64,000 bases of DNA from JAXMHQ01 sp046346665. Lineage in GTDB: Bacteria > Verrucomicrobiota > Verrucomicrobiia > Limisphaerales > JAXMHQ01. Below are positions 8,920 through 16,732 of the stretch, in pieces. The notes under the pieces were generated by a model that worked only from the letters and a program-made list of their open reading frames with translations, had not been told where the DNA came from and made no database searches. The DNA is taken from positions 1-64,000 of the forward strand of contig JAXMHQ010000020.1 of NCBI GenBank assembly GCA_046346665.1, given 5' to 3'. The position numbers and the translations under genes are program-made. Positions within the stretch are counted from its first letter, which is position 1. Each line of letters begins with the position of its first letter.

Positions 8920-9083
8920 GGTGGGGCGAGACTCCGTCGAGCCCTGACTCTGCTGTGAGCATTGTTGGATAAATGGATTTATGGATTGCTGGAGGACTCC
9001 GCGATGTCAGTACCCCCATTTATCCAGCCATCCAAAAATCCAATAATCTGTTTGTCGAGGGCTCGACAGAGTCTCGCCCCACC
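8920..9083. repeat. Composite nested inverted repeat (family A with inner 'ggattta' words)
   Basis: Outer arms ggtggggcgagactccgtcg (starting 8920) and its complement (ending 9083) enclose an inner pair of tggatttatggattgctgg-like and ccagccatccaaaaatcc-like words. The 164-base unit can form a stacked cruciform. It occupies most of the 269-base gap before cimA, followed by a ctgcattctgcattc run (about 9092-9111). Close relatives lie at 49287-49454 and 62955-63106. Confidence 0.9.
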
Positions 9084-9182
9084 CGCTTTTCTGCATTCTG
9101 CATTCTACCTTCTGCCTTTCCGGGTTTGCATCCCCCCCGGTTTTCCCGTAGATATAGCGTTCCGCAACATGCGGATAACGCT

Positions 9183-10745
9183 ATGAAACCCGAAGTCGAA
9201 ATCTACGACACGACCCTGCGCGACGGCAGCCAGGGCGAAGGCATCAATTTTTCAGTGGCGGACAAACTTCGCATTGCGGAGAAACTGGACGCATTCGGGG
9301 TTCAATACATTGAAGGCGGCTGGCCGGGGAGCAATCCGAAGGACATCGAATTCTTCGCGGAAGCCCGCCGGCGCAAATTCAAGAACGCCCGACTGGCCGC
9401 GTTCGGTTCCACCCGCCGCAAAGGCGTCCCGGTGGAGAAGGACGACCAGGTCCGGCTGCTCATCGAGGCCGAGACGCCCGTGGTCACCATCTACGGCAAA
9501 ACCTCCATGCTGCACGTCCGTGAAGTGCTCCGGTGCACACCGGAGGAAAACCTCGCGATGATCGGCGACACCGTCCGGTTCCTCAAGGACCACGGGAAAT
9601 TCGTCGTGTACGACGCGGAACATTGTTTCGACGGTTACAAGCTCGACGCCGAATACGCGCTGGCCAGCTGGCAGGCCGCGGAAAAGGCAGGGGCGGATTT
9701 CGTGGTGCTCTGCGACACGAACGGCGGCTGCCTGCCGTCGGAAGTCGAGTCGATCACCCGCAAGGCCGTCGGCAATTTGAGCTGCCGGGTCGGGATCCAC
9801 ACGCATGACGACGCCGGGCTCGGCCTGGCCAACGCGCTGGCCGCGCTGGAAGCCGGCGCCGTGCACGTGCAGGGCACGGTCAACGGCTACGGCGAACGCA
9901 CCGGGAATTGCAACCTGATTAGCGTCATCCCCTGCGTGCATTTCAAACTCAAGAAATCCTGCATCCCGGCCAAATCGCTGCCCAAGCTCAGGGAGCTGTC
10001 GATGTTCGTGGATGAAATGGCCAACCTGCGCCACAATCCGCGCCTGCCGTGGGTCGGCTCCGCCGCGTTCTCCCACAAGGGCGGCACGCACGTCAACGCC
10101 GTCCAGAAACTCGCCTCCAGCTACGAGCACATCGATCCCACCCTCGTCGGCAACAACCGGAACGTGTTGATCAGCGACCTCGCGGGCCGCAGCAACATCG
10201 TCATGAAAGCTCAGACGCTGGGGTTCAAACTCACGAACGACACGCCCCAGCTCAAGGAAATCCTCAACGTCGTGAAGCAGCGCGAGCACGAGGGTTTTGA
10301 ATTCGAAACCGCCGAAGCCTCGATGGCGCTCCTGATCCGGAATGTCCTCGAGGGCCGGACCGAACCCGCTTTCGCGGTCGAGACGTATCACGTGTCGATG
10401 CGGCGCGACAAAAAGGAATCGATCTGCGAAGCCACCGTGCGGGTGCGTGTGGGCGAGAAGGTGTCGCACACCGTGGCCGAGGGCGACGGCCCGGTGAACG
10501 CCCTCGACGGCGCCCTGCGCCGCGCGCTGGTGAACTTTTTCCCGCGGCTCAAATCCGTCCAGCTCACCGATTACAAGGTCCGCATCATCAACGGCGCCAT
10601 CGGCACCGCGGCCAAGACCCGCGTGCTGATCACGTCCTCCGACGGCAAGCGCGAATGGGGCACCGTGGGCGTCAGCGAAAACATCATCGAAGCCAGCCTC
10701 CAGGCGCTGGTCGACAGCATGGAATACGCCCTGCAGAGAAAATGA
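9183..10745 (+). CDS. cimA: Citramalate synthase (LeuA/HCS family)
   Basis: 520 residues from the ATG at 9183. The frame is open further upstream, but that part translates repeats. The TIM-barrel active site reads EIYDTTLRDGSQGEG, and the metal-binding GIHTHDDAGLGLANALA and GTVNGYGERTGNCNL follow. FGSTRRKG and the overall length match the citramalate synthase subgroup rather than 2-isopropylmalate synthase, and the C-terminal 130 residues look like the regulatory LeuA dimer domain. The product would be (R)-citramalate from pyruvate and acetyl-CoA, an isoleucine precursor. A homocitrate-synthase-like activity is the main alternative. Confidence 0.9.
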   Translation: MKPEVEIYDTTLRDGSQGEGINFSVADKLRIAEKLDAFGVQYIEGGWPGSNPKDIEFFAEARRRKFKNARLAAFGSTRRKGVPVEKDDQVRLLIEAETPVVTIYGKTSMLHVREVLRCTPEENLAMIGDTVRFLKDHGKFVVYDAEHCFDGYKLDAEYALASWQAAEKAGADFVVLCDTNGGCLPSEVESITRKAVGNLSCRVGIHTHDDAGLGLANALAALEAGAVHVQGTVNGYGERTGNCNLISVIPCVHFKLKKSCIPAKSLPKLRELSMFVDEMANLRHNPRLPWVGSAAFSHKGGTHVNAVQKLASSYEHIDPTLVGNNRNVLISDLAGRSNIVMKAQTLGFKLTNDTPQLKEILNVVKQREHEGFEFETAEASMALLIRNVLEGRTEPAFAVETYHVSMRRDKKESICEATVRVRVGEKVSHTVAEGDGPVNALDGALRRALVNFFPRLKSVQLTDYKVRIINGAIGTAAKTRVLITSSDGKREWGTVGVSENIIEASLQALVDSMEYALQRK

Positions 10746-10747
10746 TT

Positions 10748-10781
10748 TTAACCACGGATGAACACGGATGAACACGGATGA
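10748..10781. repeat. Family B repeat, left arm flanking the GxxExxY gene
   Basis: Three tandem 10-base words (gatgaacacg) preceded by ttaaccacg. Its reverse complement lies at 11184-11216. One of its ATG triplets, at 10768, is the start codon of the gene between the arms. Confidence 0.9.
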
Positions 10782-11178
10782 AAGGCCGGACTTGCAGCGG
10801 GGTGGTAAGTCGAGGCTGCTCCTGAAAGCCGAGACGGAGAAGATCCTGGGTTTTGCTTTTGAGGTGCTGAATGAAGTCGGTCATGGCTTGATCGAAAAGA
10901 TCTATGAGAACTCGCTGACTGTTCTGTTCAAGCTGAACGGCATCGCCTTTGATCAGCAAAGACGATTCCCGGTTTTCTTTCATGGCGTCGAAGTGGGCCA
11001 GTTTATCCCGGACTTAATCGCTTTTGGCTCGGTAATTGTGGACGCCAAGGTAATCGATCGCATCACCGATCATGAGAGAGGGCAGATGTTGAATTACCTT
11101 CGAATCACGAAATTGCGAGTGGGGCTGATTTTGAACTTTAAAAATCCGCGTCTTGAATGGGAACGTGTTGTCTTGTGA
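10768..11178 (+). CDS. GxxExxY protein (PD-(D/E)XK nuclease-like fold)
   Basis: 136 residues. The family signature is GHGLIEKIYENSL (G-x2-E-x2-Y). It is followed by FIPDLIAFGSVIVDAKVIDR, whose Asp and Lys match the D...(D/E)xK arrangement of the nuclease superfamily. The biochemical role of this family is not established. The first residues, MNTDE, are encoded by the repeat itself. The gene is sandwiched between inverted family B repeats on an otherwise unrelated cimA-valS background, which suggests gene and repeats moved or evolved as a unit. Confidence 0.85.
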   Translation: MNTDERPDLQRGGKSRLLLKAETEKILGFAFEVLNEVGHGLIEKIYENSLTVLFKLNGIAFDQQRRFPVFFHGVEVGQFIPDLIAFGSVIVDAKVIDRITDHERGQMLNYLRITKLRVGLILNFKNPRLEWERVVL

Positions 11179-11183
11179 CATCC

Positions 11184-11216
11184 CATCCGTGCTCATCCGT
11201 GTTCATCCGTGGTTAA
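11184..11216. repeat. Family B repeat, right arm flanking the GxxExxY gene
   Basis: Words catccgtg(c/t)t followed by ggttaa, the reverse complement of 10748-10781 with a few substitutions. It ends eight bases before the valS start codon, so it also forms the valS leader. Confidence 0.9.
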
Positions 11217-11223
11217 GAATTCT

Positions 11224-14046
11224 ATGTCTGAAATTCCCAAAGCCTACGAGCCGCAGTCCGTCGAGGACAAATGGTATGACTTCTGGCAGAAACAGGATTG
11301 TTTCACCGCCGACCCCGCCCGCGTGAGCGCCAAACGGCCCGCCTTCTCGATCGTCATCCCCCCGCCGAACGTCACCGGCATGCTCCACATGGGGCACGTG
11401 CTCAATAACACCATCCAGGACATCCTCAGCCGCAAAGCCCGCATGGACGGCAAGGAAGTCCTCTGGCTCCCCGGCACCGACCACGCCGGCATCGCCACCC
11501 AGGTGCAGGTGGAACGCGCCCTCAAAAAAGAGGAAAAGAAAACCCGGCACGACCTCGGCCGCGACGAGTTCCTCAAACGCGTCTGGGCCTGGAAAGAAAA
11601 ACACGGCGGCATCATCATCCAGCAACTCAAAAAACTCGGCTGCTCCTGCGACTGGACCCGCGAACGGTTCACCATGGACCCGGAATATTCCCGCTGCGTC
11701 CAGAAAGTGTTCGTCGATCTCTACAACAAGGGCCTGATCTACCGCGGCAAACGCATGGTGAACTGGTGCCCCGTCTCCCAAACCGCGCTCTCCGACGAGG
11801 AAGTGGAGATGAAACCGCAGAAAGGCTTCCTCTACCATTTTAAAGTCGAAGTGGCCGAAGCGCCCGGCACCTGGCTCACCATCGCCACCACACGCCCCGA
11901 AACCATCCCCGGCGACACCGCCGTGGCCGTGAATCCCAAGGACCCGCGCTACACGCACCTCATCGGCAAACACATCGTCCGCCCCCTGCCCGCCGAGTTT
12001 CCGCGCGATAAAAAACTCATCCCCATCGTCGGCGACGATCACATCGATCTTGAATTCGGCACCGGCGTCCTGAAAGTGACGCCGGCTCACGACAAGGCCG
12101 ACTTCGACATCGGCCAGCGGCACAAACTGCCCGTCGTGGACATCATGAATCCGGACGGCTCGATGAACGACCTCGCGGGCGCCGACCTGAAGCAGCTCGA
12201 TCGATTCCAGGCGCGCAAGGTGGCGGTGGAGAAGTTGAAGGAACTCGGCGTTCTCGTGGAGGAAAAGCCCTACGAGAATAATGTCGGATTCAGCCAGCGC
12301 GCCGACGTGCCCATCGAACCGCGCCTCAGCGAGCAATGGTTCCTGAAATACCCGGCCGTGAAACCCAGCCAGTCGTGCGTGGCCGAGGGCCGGATGAAAT
12401 TCCATCCCGACCGCTGGGCCAAGGTCTATGATCATTGGCTCACCAACATCCAGGACTGGTGCATCAGCCGCCAGCTCTGGTGGGGCCACCGGATACCTGT
12501 CTGGTATCCCAAGCCCCGTAGCCGCGATCGTGAGATCGCGGATTCCCAATCGAAAATCTGGTGCGATGTCAACCCGCCGCCGGACGCAGAGAACTGGGTG
12601 CAGGATCCGGACGTGCTGGACACATGGTTCAGTTCCTGGCTATGGCCGTTTGCCACGATGGGCTGGCCGGAACAGACGCCGACATTGAAGGCGTTTTATC
12701 CGACGACCGACCTGGTCACCGGGCCGGACATCATTTTCTTCTGGGTGGCGCGCATGATCATGGCCGGCTACGAGTTCATGGGAGATCTGCCGTTCCAGAA
12801 CGTCTACTTCACGGGCATCATCCGCGACAAACAGGGCAGGAAAATGTCCAAGACTCTGGGGAATTCGCCGGACCCGCTGGTGTTGATCGGCAAGTACGGC
12901 GCCGACGCGCTCCGGTTCGGAACCATGCGCAGCGCGCCGCTCGGACAGGACGTGCTCTTCGACGAAAAGGACGTCGAACTGGGCCGCAATTTCTGCAACA
13001 AACTCTGGAACGCGTGCCGATTCCGCCAGATGCAAAGTGGAAAGGGAGAAGGCGGAATGCAGAATGCAGAAGTCTCCGAACCTGCAACCTGCAACCCGCA
13101 ACCTGCAACCTCGGAGGTCCAGGGCGAAATCCGGCCCGAACTGCTGACGAGCTACGACAAATGGATCCTGCTGAAGCTCGACGAAGCCATCCGGGAGATC
13201 ACCGCCGCGCTGGCCGAATACAAGTTCAGCGAAGCCACGGCGGCGTTGTATCGCTTTTTCTGGAGCGAATACTGCGATTGGTACATCGAAGCCAGCAAAG
13301 CAATCCTTTCGGGTAGCAGCCGAGGTAACGAGGCTCCATCTGAATCGGCTTCCACAAGTCAGGAAGATCCCCGGCGCACGAATACGCTCGCGGTCATCGA
13401 CTTCGTTCTCAGCCACATGCTCCGCCTGTTTCACCCGTTCCTGCCGTTCATCACGGAGGAACTGTGGCACGGGATGGGTTATGCCGAGGACATGCCCGAC
13501 GACCAGGGCGGGAAAACCATCATGAACGCGCCCTGGCCCAAGGCGCTGGACGAGGATTTCCGCGCGCACTACGGTCTCGACGGCTGTTACACCGGCATGG
13601 TCGACGCCAAGTTCGATCTCGTCGTCAAAGGCCGCGACCTGCGGCGGGCCGGGAACATCCAGGCAGCGAAGAAGGTGAAATACATTTTCAAACCGGCCGG
13701 CCACGTGCCGCCGATCGACCTGGAAGTCTACAAACTCCTGCTCAATGCCGAGGCACTGGAGGTTAACAAGGATTATCAGCCGCCGAAAGGCACGCCCGCT
13801 GTTCGGACGGAACTGGGCGAACTGTTCCTGCCGCTGGAAGGACTGGTGGATGTGGCCGCGGAAAAGACGCGCCTGGCGAAGGAACTCGAAAAGATCGAGG
13901 GGGAGGTGGTGAAAGCCGAGCAGCGCCTGGCCAACCCGAATTTCGCCAAGGCGCCGGCGAACGTCCAGGACGAGCACCGCAAACGGCTCGCCGAATGGCA
14001 GGAAAAACGCGAGCACACCAAATCGCGCCTCCAGGAACTGGGCTGA
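11224..14046 (+). CDS. valS: Valine--tRNA ligase
   Basis: 940 residues from the ATG at 11224. Class I signature PPNVTGMLHMGHV (HIGH box, about residues 45-57) and GRKMSKTLGNSPDP (KMSKS box) are intact. The editing domain shows TTRPETIPGDTAVAVN. WWGHRIPVWY and LDTWFSSWLWPFATMGW precede the KMSKS box. The C terminus is the ValS coiled coil (LAKELEKIEGEVVKAEQRL). Three stretches are not conserved protein but in-frame copies of intergenic repeats: 12515-12552, 13036-13118 and 13311-13372. The reading frame survives each, so the enzyme is probably functional with extra loops. The repeat before the start leaves no obvious Shine-Dalgarno sequence. Confidence 0.97.
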   Translation: MSEIPKAYEPQSVEDKWYDFWQKQDCFTADPARVSAKRPAFSIVIPPPNVTGMLHMGHVLNNTIQDILSRKARMDGKEVLWLPGTDHAGIATQVQVERALKKEEKKTRHDLGRDEFLKRVWAWKEKHGGIIIQQLKKLGCSCDWTRERFTMDPEYSRCVQKVFVDLYNKGLIYRGKRMVNWCPVSQTALSDEEVEMKPQKGFLYHFKVEVAEAPGTWLTIATTRPETIPGDTAVAVNPKDPRYTHLIGKHIVRPLPAEFPRDKKLIPIVGDDHIDLEFGTGVLKVTPAHDKADFDIGQRHKLPVVDIMNPDGSMNDLAGADLKQLDRFQARKVAVEKLKELGVLVEEKPYENNVGFSQRADVPIEPRLSEQWFLKYPAVKPSQSCVAEGRMKFHPDRWAKVYDHWLTNIQDWCISRQLWWGHRIPVWYPKPRSRDREIADSQSKIWCDVNPPPDAENWVQDPDVLDTWFSSWLWPFATMGWPEQTPTLKAFYPTTDLVTGPDIIFFWVARMIMAGYEFMGDLPFQNVYFTGIIRDKQGRKMSKTLGNSPDPLVLIGKYGADALRFGTMRSAPLGQDVLFDEKDVELGRNFCNKLWNACRFRQMQSGKGEGGMQNAEVSEPATCNPQPATSEVQGEIRPELLTSYDKWILLKLDEAIREITAALAEYKFSEATAALYRFFWSEYCDWYIEASKAILSGSSRGNEAPSESASTSQEDPRRTNTLAVIDFVLSHMLRLFHPFLPFITEELWHGMGYAEDMPDDQGGKTIMNAPWPKALDEDFRAHYGLDGCYTGMVDAKFDLVVKGRDLRRAGNIQAAKKVKYIFKPAGHVPPIDLEVYKLLLNAEALEVNKDYQPPKGTPAVRTELGELFLPLEGLVDVAAEKTRLAKELEKIEGEVVKAEQRLANPNFAKAPANVQDEHRKRLAEWQEKREHTKSRLQELG
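12515..12552 (+). repeat. In-frame family C repeat inside valS
   Basis: The DNA word gtagccgcgatcgtgagatc, seen between genes at 19238-19290 and 20341-20391, is translated here as RSRDREIADSQ between HRIPVWY and the WCDV segment. Confidence 0.85.
13036..13118 (+). repeat. In-frame family E plus D repeat inside valS
   Basis: Tandem ggaatgcagaatgcagaa words followed by cctgcaacctgcaacccg words are translated as GGMQNAEVSEPATCNPQPA. The D words match the nuoD-nuoI spacer and the E words match the run near 9092. Confidence 0.9.
13311..13372 (+). repeat. In-frame repeat-like insertion inside valS (possible family C relative)
   Basis: ggtagcagccgaggtaacga and following bases interrupt the conserved CDWYIEASKAIL...NTLAVIDFVLSHMLRLFHP region, adding a Ser/Glu-rich peptide of about 20 residues. 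It is only loosely similar to family C. Confidence 0.6.
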
Positions 14047-14055
14047 TTTGACCTC

Positions 14056-14113
14056 GGGAGGGCCGGCGTCCACGCCGGCCCCATTGTAGGACGCCGAGGA
14101 CGGCATCCCTCCC
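14056..14113. repeat. Palindromic 'ggagggccggcgtcc' repeat (family F)
   Basis: Opposed copies of ggagggccggcgtccacgcc and its degenerate complement follow valS directly and could act as its transcription terminator, although no T tract follows. Relatives lie at 55147-55233 and 59308-59366. Confidence 0.8.
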
Positions 14114-14183
14114 CTGGTTCGGCTCTGTCATCAGAATTCACGTCTTGCGACCGCCTTCGCGGCACTGCATAGTTCAGGCAAGG

Positions 14184-15743
14184 ATGAAATTCAGGGCGGC
14201 CATTTGGATCGTGCTTCTCCTGCCCTTCACGGCCCTGGGCGACGGCATGGTCATCCCGGCAACCGCATTCCCGGCAGAAATCGAAATCCCCGACCAATGC
14301 GCGCTGATTCACTTCGCAGAGGGCACGGAGCGATTGGTGATCGAAACCCGCTTTTCCGGGCCCGGGACAAATTTCGCCTGGGTGGTTCCACTTCCCAGCC
14401 AGCCGGAAATCGAACCCGCCAGCACCGGCCTTTTTCCCACGCTCGAGCACCTGTGTCGGCCGGAAATCACGCACAAAGTTCCACATTACTACGTGGGCGC
14501 TTTGATCGTCATTGTCGTGGTCTGGGGAATTCGCCAGTGGGCGCGGTTCGAGACCGGTGCCGGGGCGCTGATCTTGCTGGTGCTCCTGGCGCTGTTGCTG
14601 GCGGCCCTGCTCCTGCCCGCGCTGGCGACGGCACGGGCCCGCGGCGGAATTACAGCGGCCGCGGAGGCGCCGGTGACAATCCTGGACCGGCGGATCGTGG
14701 GCGTTTATGAAACGGCCACCGTCGCCTCCACCAACCCGGCCGCATTGCGTCATTGGCTGGATGAAAACGGCTACAATCTCCCACCCAACGCGGATCCGGT
14801 CGTCGCGGATTACGTGCGGCAGGGATGGGTTTTCGCGGCCGCCAAGGTTCGACGGGATCGACAAGCCCCGGAAACCAGCGTGCCGCACCCGCTGTCGTTT
14901 AAGTTCAAAACGGACCGGCCGGTTTACCCCATGCGTTTAACCGGCCTGGCTGGGCGGCCTCTCACGGTGGAGCTCTATGTGTTCGGGCCAACGCGCGCCG
15001 CCGCGGCGGGGCTGGACGCCGATTTCTGCCTGACATCGTATAATGACGAAACCCAGGAGTCCTGGCACAGGAGGAATCCCGGCGTGCTGGAGGCAAGCCA
15101 TCCCTTGCTGCGCGAGTGGACGGCGGGGAGCAAGGTGGCGACGCGATTGAGAGGAACCCTCTCCGCACGGGCGATGACGCGGGATCTCCGGATTGAATGG
15201 GAGGCGTTTTCGCCCGTTAGAAAGCACTACTACAGCCGGGAGGGTGCCAGGACGATTGCGATCAATACCGCGGCGATTCTGTTCGCCATCGGGTACCCGG
15301 CGATTCTGTTGCTGACCTTGAGCCCGCAGCGGCCCGGGAACCGCCGGAATGAAAGCCTCAACAATCTCATGCTGGCCTGCCTGCTCCTGGGCGGCACCGT
15401 CTACCTCGCACTTCCCACCGTGGACGTGCGCGTGGTCCGCCTGCCGGACCTTGTCGCCAGAAATAATCTGCAGACAATCCTGTTCGACATCGAAGAGATC
15501 TCCACGAACGCGATGACAGAATCGACGGTGCGACTTCAGACAGCCGAACGCCTCGCGCAATGGAGCCGCATCCAGGACAAAAACGCCGCCAATCCGTTCC
15601 TCGGTGGAATGATTCACGAGGAGGATTCCCCCGGGAATTACATCATTCGCGAGCGATCCGGACGCATCGAATTCGTGGGCTACGATGAACTCGGAACGGC
15701 GGTGGTGCTCCGGGATTGGCCGGCTTCCACAGCTTTTCCCTGA
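14184..15743 (+). CDS. DUF2330 domain protein with internal membrane segments
   Basis: 519 residues. The ATG at 14184, preceded by caagg, gives a signal peptide (FRAAIWIVLLLPFTALG). The mature N terminus DGMVIPATAFPAEIEIPDQ and GTNFAWVVPLPSQPE are DUF2330 hallmarks, with HWLDENGYNLP and GWVFAAAKV further on. Between them lie about 55 residues with two hydrophobic stretches (HYYVGALIVIVVVWG and ALILLVLLALLLAALLLPAL), the second strikingly like a prepilin helix. Two more helices occur near residues 365-385 and 395-415. Function is unknown; the family is generally extracytoplasmic. The ATG at 14145 is less likely. Confidence 0.8.
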   Translation: MKFRAAIWIVLLLPFTALGDGMVIPATAFPAEIEIPDQCALIHFAEGTERLVIETRFSGPGTNFAWVVPLPSQPEIEPASTGLFPTLEHLCRPEITHKVPHYYVGALIVIVVVWGIRQWARFETGAGALILLVLLALLLAALLLPALATARARGGITAAAEAPVTILDRRIVGVYETATVASTNPAALRHWLDENGYNLPPNADPVVADYVRQGWVFAAAKVRRDRQAPETSVPHPLSFKFKTDRPVYPMRLTGLAGRPLTVELYVFGPTRAAAAGLDADFCLTSYNDETQESWHRRNPGVLEASHPLLREWTAGSKVATRLRGTLSARAMTRDLRIEWEAFSPVRKHYYSREGARTIAINTAAILFAIGYPAILLLTLSPQRPGNRRNESLNNLMLACLLLGGTVYLALPTVDVRVVRLPDLVARNNLQTILFDIEEISTNAMTESTVRLQTAERLAQWSRIQDKNAANPFLGGMIHEEDSPGNYIIRERSGRIEFVGYDELGTAVVLRDWPASTAFP

Positions 15744-15748
15744 AATCA

Positions 15749-15814
15749 GTGGACCCGATCGACGGCACCGTGAACTTCGCCTGCGGGATTCCGCATGCCT
15801 GCGTGTCCATTGCA
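15749..15814 (+). pseudogene. 22-codon fragment of an inositol monophosphatase gene
   Basis: Translates to VDPIDGTVNFACGIPHACV followed by SIA, the metal-binding heart of the IMPase family. It is a diverged copy of 16078-16143, about 330 bases downstream, and begins six bases after the DUF2330 stop. It keeps the canonical NF where the downstream copy has NS. The 227-base gap holds nothing else recognisable. Confidence 0.8.
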
Positions 15815-15970
15815 TTTCGGGCACGACGCAGCGTTCCGGCGCGTTTTGAACCTTCAACGCCGGAGGGGGTTTGATTGACATTTACTGTTGATTCTGTTAG
15901 GAATCGAACACAAGGAAATCGCTTTTTATGAGAATCGGGATAAGCACACGTCGTTGGGGGATTCTTTGCA

Positions 15971-16648
15971 TTGCCAGAGCCGATCGCGCGGCGGCTCAAA
16001 GCCGCGCATCCTGAAGTGGCATTGCTCGGCGAAGAAGGCGTCGCGGGCGATCCGAACGCGCAATACCGCTGGGTGGTCGACCCGATCGACGGCACCGTGA
16101 ACTCTGCCTACGGCATCCCCCACGCCTGCGTGTCCATCGCACAAGAGCGGGTCGAAGGTCGAGGGTCGAAGATCGAGCGCCCGTCACAGCCCTCGACTCT
16201 CGACGCTGGACACTCGACGCTCCTGGGCGTTGTTTACGATCCGTTCACGGATGAACTTTGGACGGCGCGGCGCGGCGGCAAGGCGCGGCTGAATGGGCGC
16301 GTCATTCACGTCAGCCGCCGGCGCGACCTGGCGGAGTGCGTGGTGTCCATCGGGTTCGCCAAGGACCGTGCCAGCCTCAAGCGCGCCCTGCCCTATTTCA
16401 TCTGGCTCGCCCACCGCGTCCGAAAGATCCGCATGCTGGGATCGGCGGCCATGGGGCTGACCTACGTGGCCACCGGCCGGCTGGACGCGTATATTGAGCG
16501 CGGGGTGAATTTGTGGGACATCGCGGCGGGCGGCCTGATCCTGGAATGCGCCGGCGGCAAATTCTGGCGCGACCCGGGATCGCACGGCAAGTATCGCATG
16601 GTGGCCAGCAACGGGTTGCTGCACCGCAAACTGCCGGCGCCCAAATAA
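15971..16648 (+). CDS. Inositol monophosphatase family protein, 5'-truncated
   Basis: 225 residues with a TTG start, against the usual 255-270. Metal-site motifs are present: LLGEEGVAG, WVVDPIDGTVN and the C-terminal LWDIAAGGLILECAGGK. The N-terminal helical region of about 55-60 residues that normally precedes the GEE motif is missing, and the upstream DNA does not restore it in any frame. An in-frame repeat (16147-16223) adds roughly 25 residues after IPHACVSIAQE. The frame is otherwise open, so it may be a recently decayed gene or a short functional variant. A pseudogene is the more likely reading given its decayed neighbours. Confidence 0.7.
   Translation: MPEPIARRLKAAHPEVALLGEEGVAGDPNAQYRWVVDPIDGTVNSAYGIPHACVSIAQERVEGRGSKIERPSQPSTLDAGHSTLLGVVYDPFTDELWTARRGGKARLNGRVIHVSRRRDLAECVVSIGFAKDRASLKRALPYFIWLAHRVRKIRMLGSAAMGLTYVATGRLDAYIERGVNLWDIAAGGLILECAGGKFWRDPGSHGKYRMVASNGLLHRKLPAPK
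16147..16223 (+). repeat. In-frame inverted 'gtcgagggtcgaag' repeat inside the IMPase gene
   Basis: Left words gtcgaaggtcgagggtcgaa and right words ctcgactctcgacgctggac form an imperfect inverted repeat, translated within VEGRGSKIERPSQPSTLDAG without breaking the frame. Confidence 0.8.
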
Positions 16649-16732
16649 TTTCGCGGCCGCGCGTCGGAGCGCCAAAACATGCCCCAAATCATCTCGCTTT
16701 TTGGCGGGATTTGGGTTAGAGTTTCCGGCCTT

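Noticed and set aside
11203..12549. Minus-strand open frame of 448 codons opposite valS
   Set aside because: Shadow of the conserved ValS frame; composition (Phe/Gly/Asp-rich) and lack of motifs fit a complement artefact.
16683..16715. cccaaatc / gatttggg inverted repeat as a terminator of the IMPase gene
   Set aside because: The 8-bp stem has a 17-base loop and no T tract follows; it is not strong enough to call.
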